7,278 nucleotides of DNA from Nitrososphaerota archaeon (GTDB taxonomy: Archaea; Thermoproteota; Nitrososphaeria; Nitrososphaerales; Nitrosopumilaceae). The notes under the pieces were generated by a model. The model made no database searches. It saw only the letters and a program-made list of their open reading frames with translations, and had not been told where the DNA came from. The position numbers and the translations under genes are program-made. Where the stretch lies: assembly GCA_022564385.1 (NCBI GenBank), contig JADFLN010000073.1, forward strand, positions 1 through 7,278. Reading direction: 5' to 3'. Of the stretch, positions 6,236 through 7,278 are shown one piece after another (position 1 is the stretch's first letter; the number at the start of each line of letters is the position of its first letter).

Positions 6236-6389
6236 TATACACTCACAATTTTTGATGTCCATGTAATACAAGAATGATATGTAACAATGTTAAGTGTCAC
6301 ATAAATATCAAAAGTAAGGATAATTGTTAATGCAGAGGCAATTACCGCTCCAAGAGGAAATGCTTAGAAATTTGCGAATCATACTTCAC
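6235..6389 (-). pseudogene. Small membrane protein with a frameshift near its N-terminus
   Basis: An open minus-strand frame from 6363 to the TAA at 6237-6235 gives 42 residues: AFPLGAVIASALTIILTFDI, then YVTLN... and a tail ending KIVSV. It has one or two hydrophobic stretches and reads like a real membrane protein, but TAA (6366-6364) directly precedes it and no start codon lies near its beginning. A one-base shift near 6363-6368 would join it to an upstream start. One option is the ATG at 6382 (MIRKFL, one base inserted), which fits an A/T-rich TATA-like box at 6401-6409. The other is the GTG at 6389 (VKYDSQISK, one base deleted). Either gives about 48-51 residues. The stop overlaps the start of the 31-aa peptide. 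Family unknown. Confidence 0.4.
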
Positions 6390-6491
6390 GATTACTAGTC
6401 TTATTTACTGTAGCAAGTCACGTTGTTAGTTTCCTTGATTGCTTCTGCATTATTCTTTGTATTAATGAAATCAGCAAATTTAGAATATCCA

Positions 6492-6508
6492 AGTTAACAA
6501 TGTTAACT
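6492..6508. promoter_or_regulatory. Perfect 17-bp palindrome, candidate operator
   Basis: AGTTAAC-AAT-GTTAACT has two perfect 7-bp arms with a 3-nt centre. It ends 3 bp before the TATA-like box of the DUF1059 gene, where TFB contacts the BRE, so a protein bound here could control that promoter. It lies in the 158-nt divergent region 6390-6547, which otherwise shows only promoter-like A/T-rich elements. Confidence 0.45.
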
Positions 6509-6511
6509 GAA

Positions 6512-6519
6512 GTATATTA
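6512..6519 (+). promoter_or_regulatory. TATA-like box of the DUF1059 gene
   Basis: GTATATTA predicts a transcription start near 6541-6543, a few nt before the TTG at 6548. It adjoins the 17-bp palindrome. Confidence 0.45.
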
Positions 6520-6547
6520 CAAACAAATTTAGATGAAAAATTAAGAT

Positions 6548-6712
6548 TTGGTAAAATTAACGTGCAGAGATTATGGTTTTGATTGTGATTTTGTAACTGA
6601 AGGAGAAATTGAACAAGTAATAGAAAAATTTGGACAACATATGGAAGAAGAGCATGGGATAGACTATACCAAAGAAGCACTAATGCAGGTTATCTTGAGA
6701 AAATCTAGCTGA
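6548..6712 (+). CDS. DUF1059 family small protein
   Basis: From a TTG at 6548 the frame encodes 54 residues beginning MVKLTCRDYGFDCDFVTEGE and ending LRKSS before TGA. The [KL]-x-C-R-D-x-G-F-D-C-x-F/Y N-terminus and the H-x4-H-G near the middle are the signature of DUF1059, widespread in archaea and some bacteria, with function unknown. C6, C13, H31 and H36 are placed like a Cys2His2 metal site. TTG is used because TAA stands two codons upstream in frame and no ATG fits; the ATG at 6533 hits a stop after three codons. It is probably controlled by the TATA box and palindrome just upstream. The DUF106 gene follows after 25 nt on the same strand and could be co-transcribed. Confidence 0.85.
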   Translation: MVKLTCRDYGFDCDFVTEGEIEQVIEKFGQHMEEEHGIDYTKEALMQVILRKSS

Positions 6713-6737
6713 ATACAATCGAAGGAATGAATTTTAG

Positions 6738-7278
6738 ATGATTGAAAGTATGGACTATAATTTTATCATGCTTTTTTTAGATTCTATTTTTCTTCAGGGA
6801 GACGATGGAGGTATTTTTGGATTTATTGGTAATGATAGACAAGCACTAGGAAGTGATGATCCAATAGTAAAAGGTATTATTCCAACATTATTTGCAGTTA
6901 CTGGATTTGGAATATTACTTAATTTTTTCAACTCTGCAGTTAGAAAGAAGATGGTTGATCAAACAAAACTAAAACGAATCATGAAAGAGACACGTGCATG
7001 ACAAAAAGAGAGAATGACTGCTATGAGATCTAAAGATCAAGTAAAAACAGCTGAACTAAGCAAAAAATCCTCGTACATGAACAAAATGTCAATGGAGATG
7101 ATGCAGATGAATATGCGACCAATGATGATTACTTTTGTGCCATTAATTCTGATATTCTATCTTGTATTACCACAACTATTCTCTTACACTAGCTTTATCT
7201 CCAATTCCACTAAATATCATACCTGGTGACTTTTTCCAGCTTACATGTACTGCTGCACAAGCAGCAGATCCAGAAAAC
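6738..7278 (+). pseudogene. DUF106 (EMC3/TMCO1-type) membrane insertase homolog, broken and cut by the right edge
   Basis: DUF106 proteins are archaeal relatives of EMC3, TMCO1, Get1 and YidC/Oxa1, which help insert proteins into membranes. The frame begins MIESMDYNFIMLFLDSIFLQ and has a membrane span at about residues 47-65 (IIPTLFAVTGFGILLNFF). A charged cytoplasmic coiled-coil-like stretch follows, then a Met-rich segment (MSMEMMQMNMRPMM) and a second span (ITFVPLILIFYLVLP), as in the family. TGA at 6999-7001 interrupts the coiled-coil region in frame, most simply a Trp codon (TGG) changed to TGA. Near 7190, after LFSYT, the meaning continues in the next frame (ALSPIPLNIIPGDFFQ) with no stop to the edge, consistent with about 2 nt lost or 1 nt gained. 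The start could also be the ATG at 6750. Both lesions may be sequence errors, since this gene is normally conserved in archaea. Confidence 0.8.

Noticed and set aside
6400..6482. Minus-strand peptide-like stretch GYSKFADFINTKNNAEAIKE
   Set aside because: Only about 24 codons after a TAA, with no start codon; probably chance.
6480..6680. 66-aa minus-strand ORF opposite DUF1059
   Set aside because: The plus strand carries the DUF1059 signature with its Cys and His residues; the minus translation is Leu/Gln/Asn-rich noise.

Overview
The window looks like a piece of an A+T-rich ammonia-oxidising archaeon (Thaumarchaeota/Nitrososphaeria, Nitrosopumilus-like). This is inferred from gene content and style: an archaeal class-1 release factor (aRF1), an EMC3/TMCO1-type (DUF106) membrane protein, a CbtB-like start, a DUF1059 protein, many very small Cys/His proteins, and TATA boxes lying about 22-30 nt before start codons, which suggests leaderless mRNAs. 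No virus, transposon, CRISPR array, tRNA or rRNA was recognised.

Left part (1-3308). A cbtB-like gene runs off the left edge on the minus strand. It is divergent from a membrane-anchored DsbA-type thiol oxidoreductase. Next comes aRF1, whose 3' end overlaps a convergent HIT-family hydrolase by 8 nt. Divergent from the HIT gene is a membrane-anchored protein with clustered histidines and two cysteines facing out of the cell, a possible client of the DsbA. All complete genes here are intact.

Middle part (3309-5675). Three tiny genes were found by hand: a C2H2 zinc-finger protein (+), and a minus-strand pair made of a CxxC/CxxC zinc-ribbon protein overlapping a Lys-rich basic protein by 8 nt. 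They are followed by ilvD (dihydroxy-acid dehydratase, valine/isoleucine synthesis). It is full length in sequence, but a TAG replaces the conserved Glu codon of the GPGM-x-E-M motif. Two adjacent changes made this stop, and they fit a hairpin-templated mutation.

Right part (5676-7278). A 336-nt stretch without a confident gene holds a TATA-like box, several hairpins (two mutually exclusive) and a hairpin plus T7 tract, so it is a candidate small RNA. Then comes a minus-strand micro-cluster: a frame-broken small membrane protein, a 31-aa single-span peptide joined to it by TAATG, and a 38-aa acidic protein. On the plus strand are a DUF1059 gene preceded by a perfect 17-bp palindrome, and a DUF106/EMC3-like insertase gene that is broken by an in-frame TGA and a frameshift and runs off the right edge.

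The main oddity is that four coding lesions in three genes all lie to the right of position 5330, while the left 5.3 kb is clean. Neighbouring genes end in TAA, TAG and TGA alike and aRF1 is intact, so codon reassignment is unlikely. Local sequence error or real gene decay are the leading explanations.
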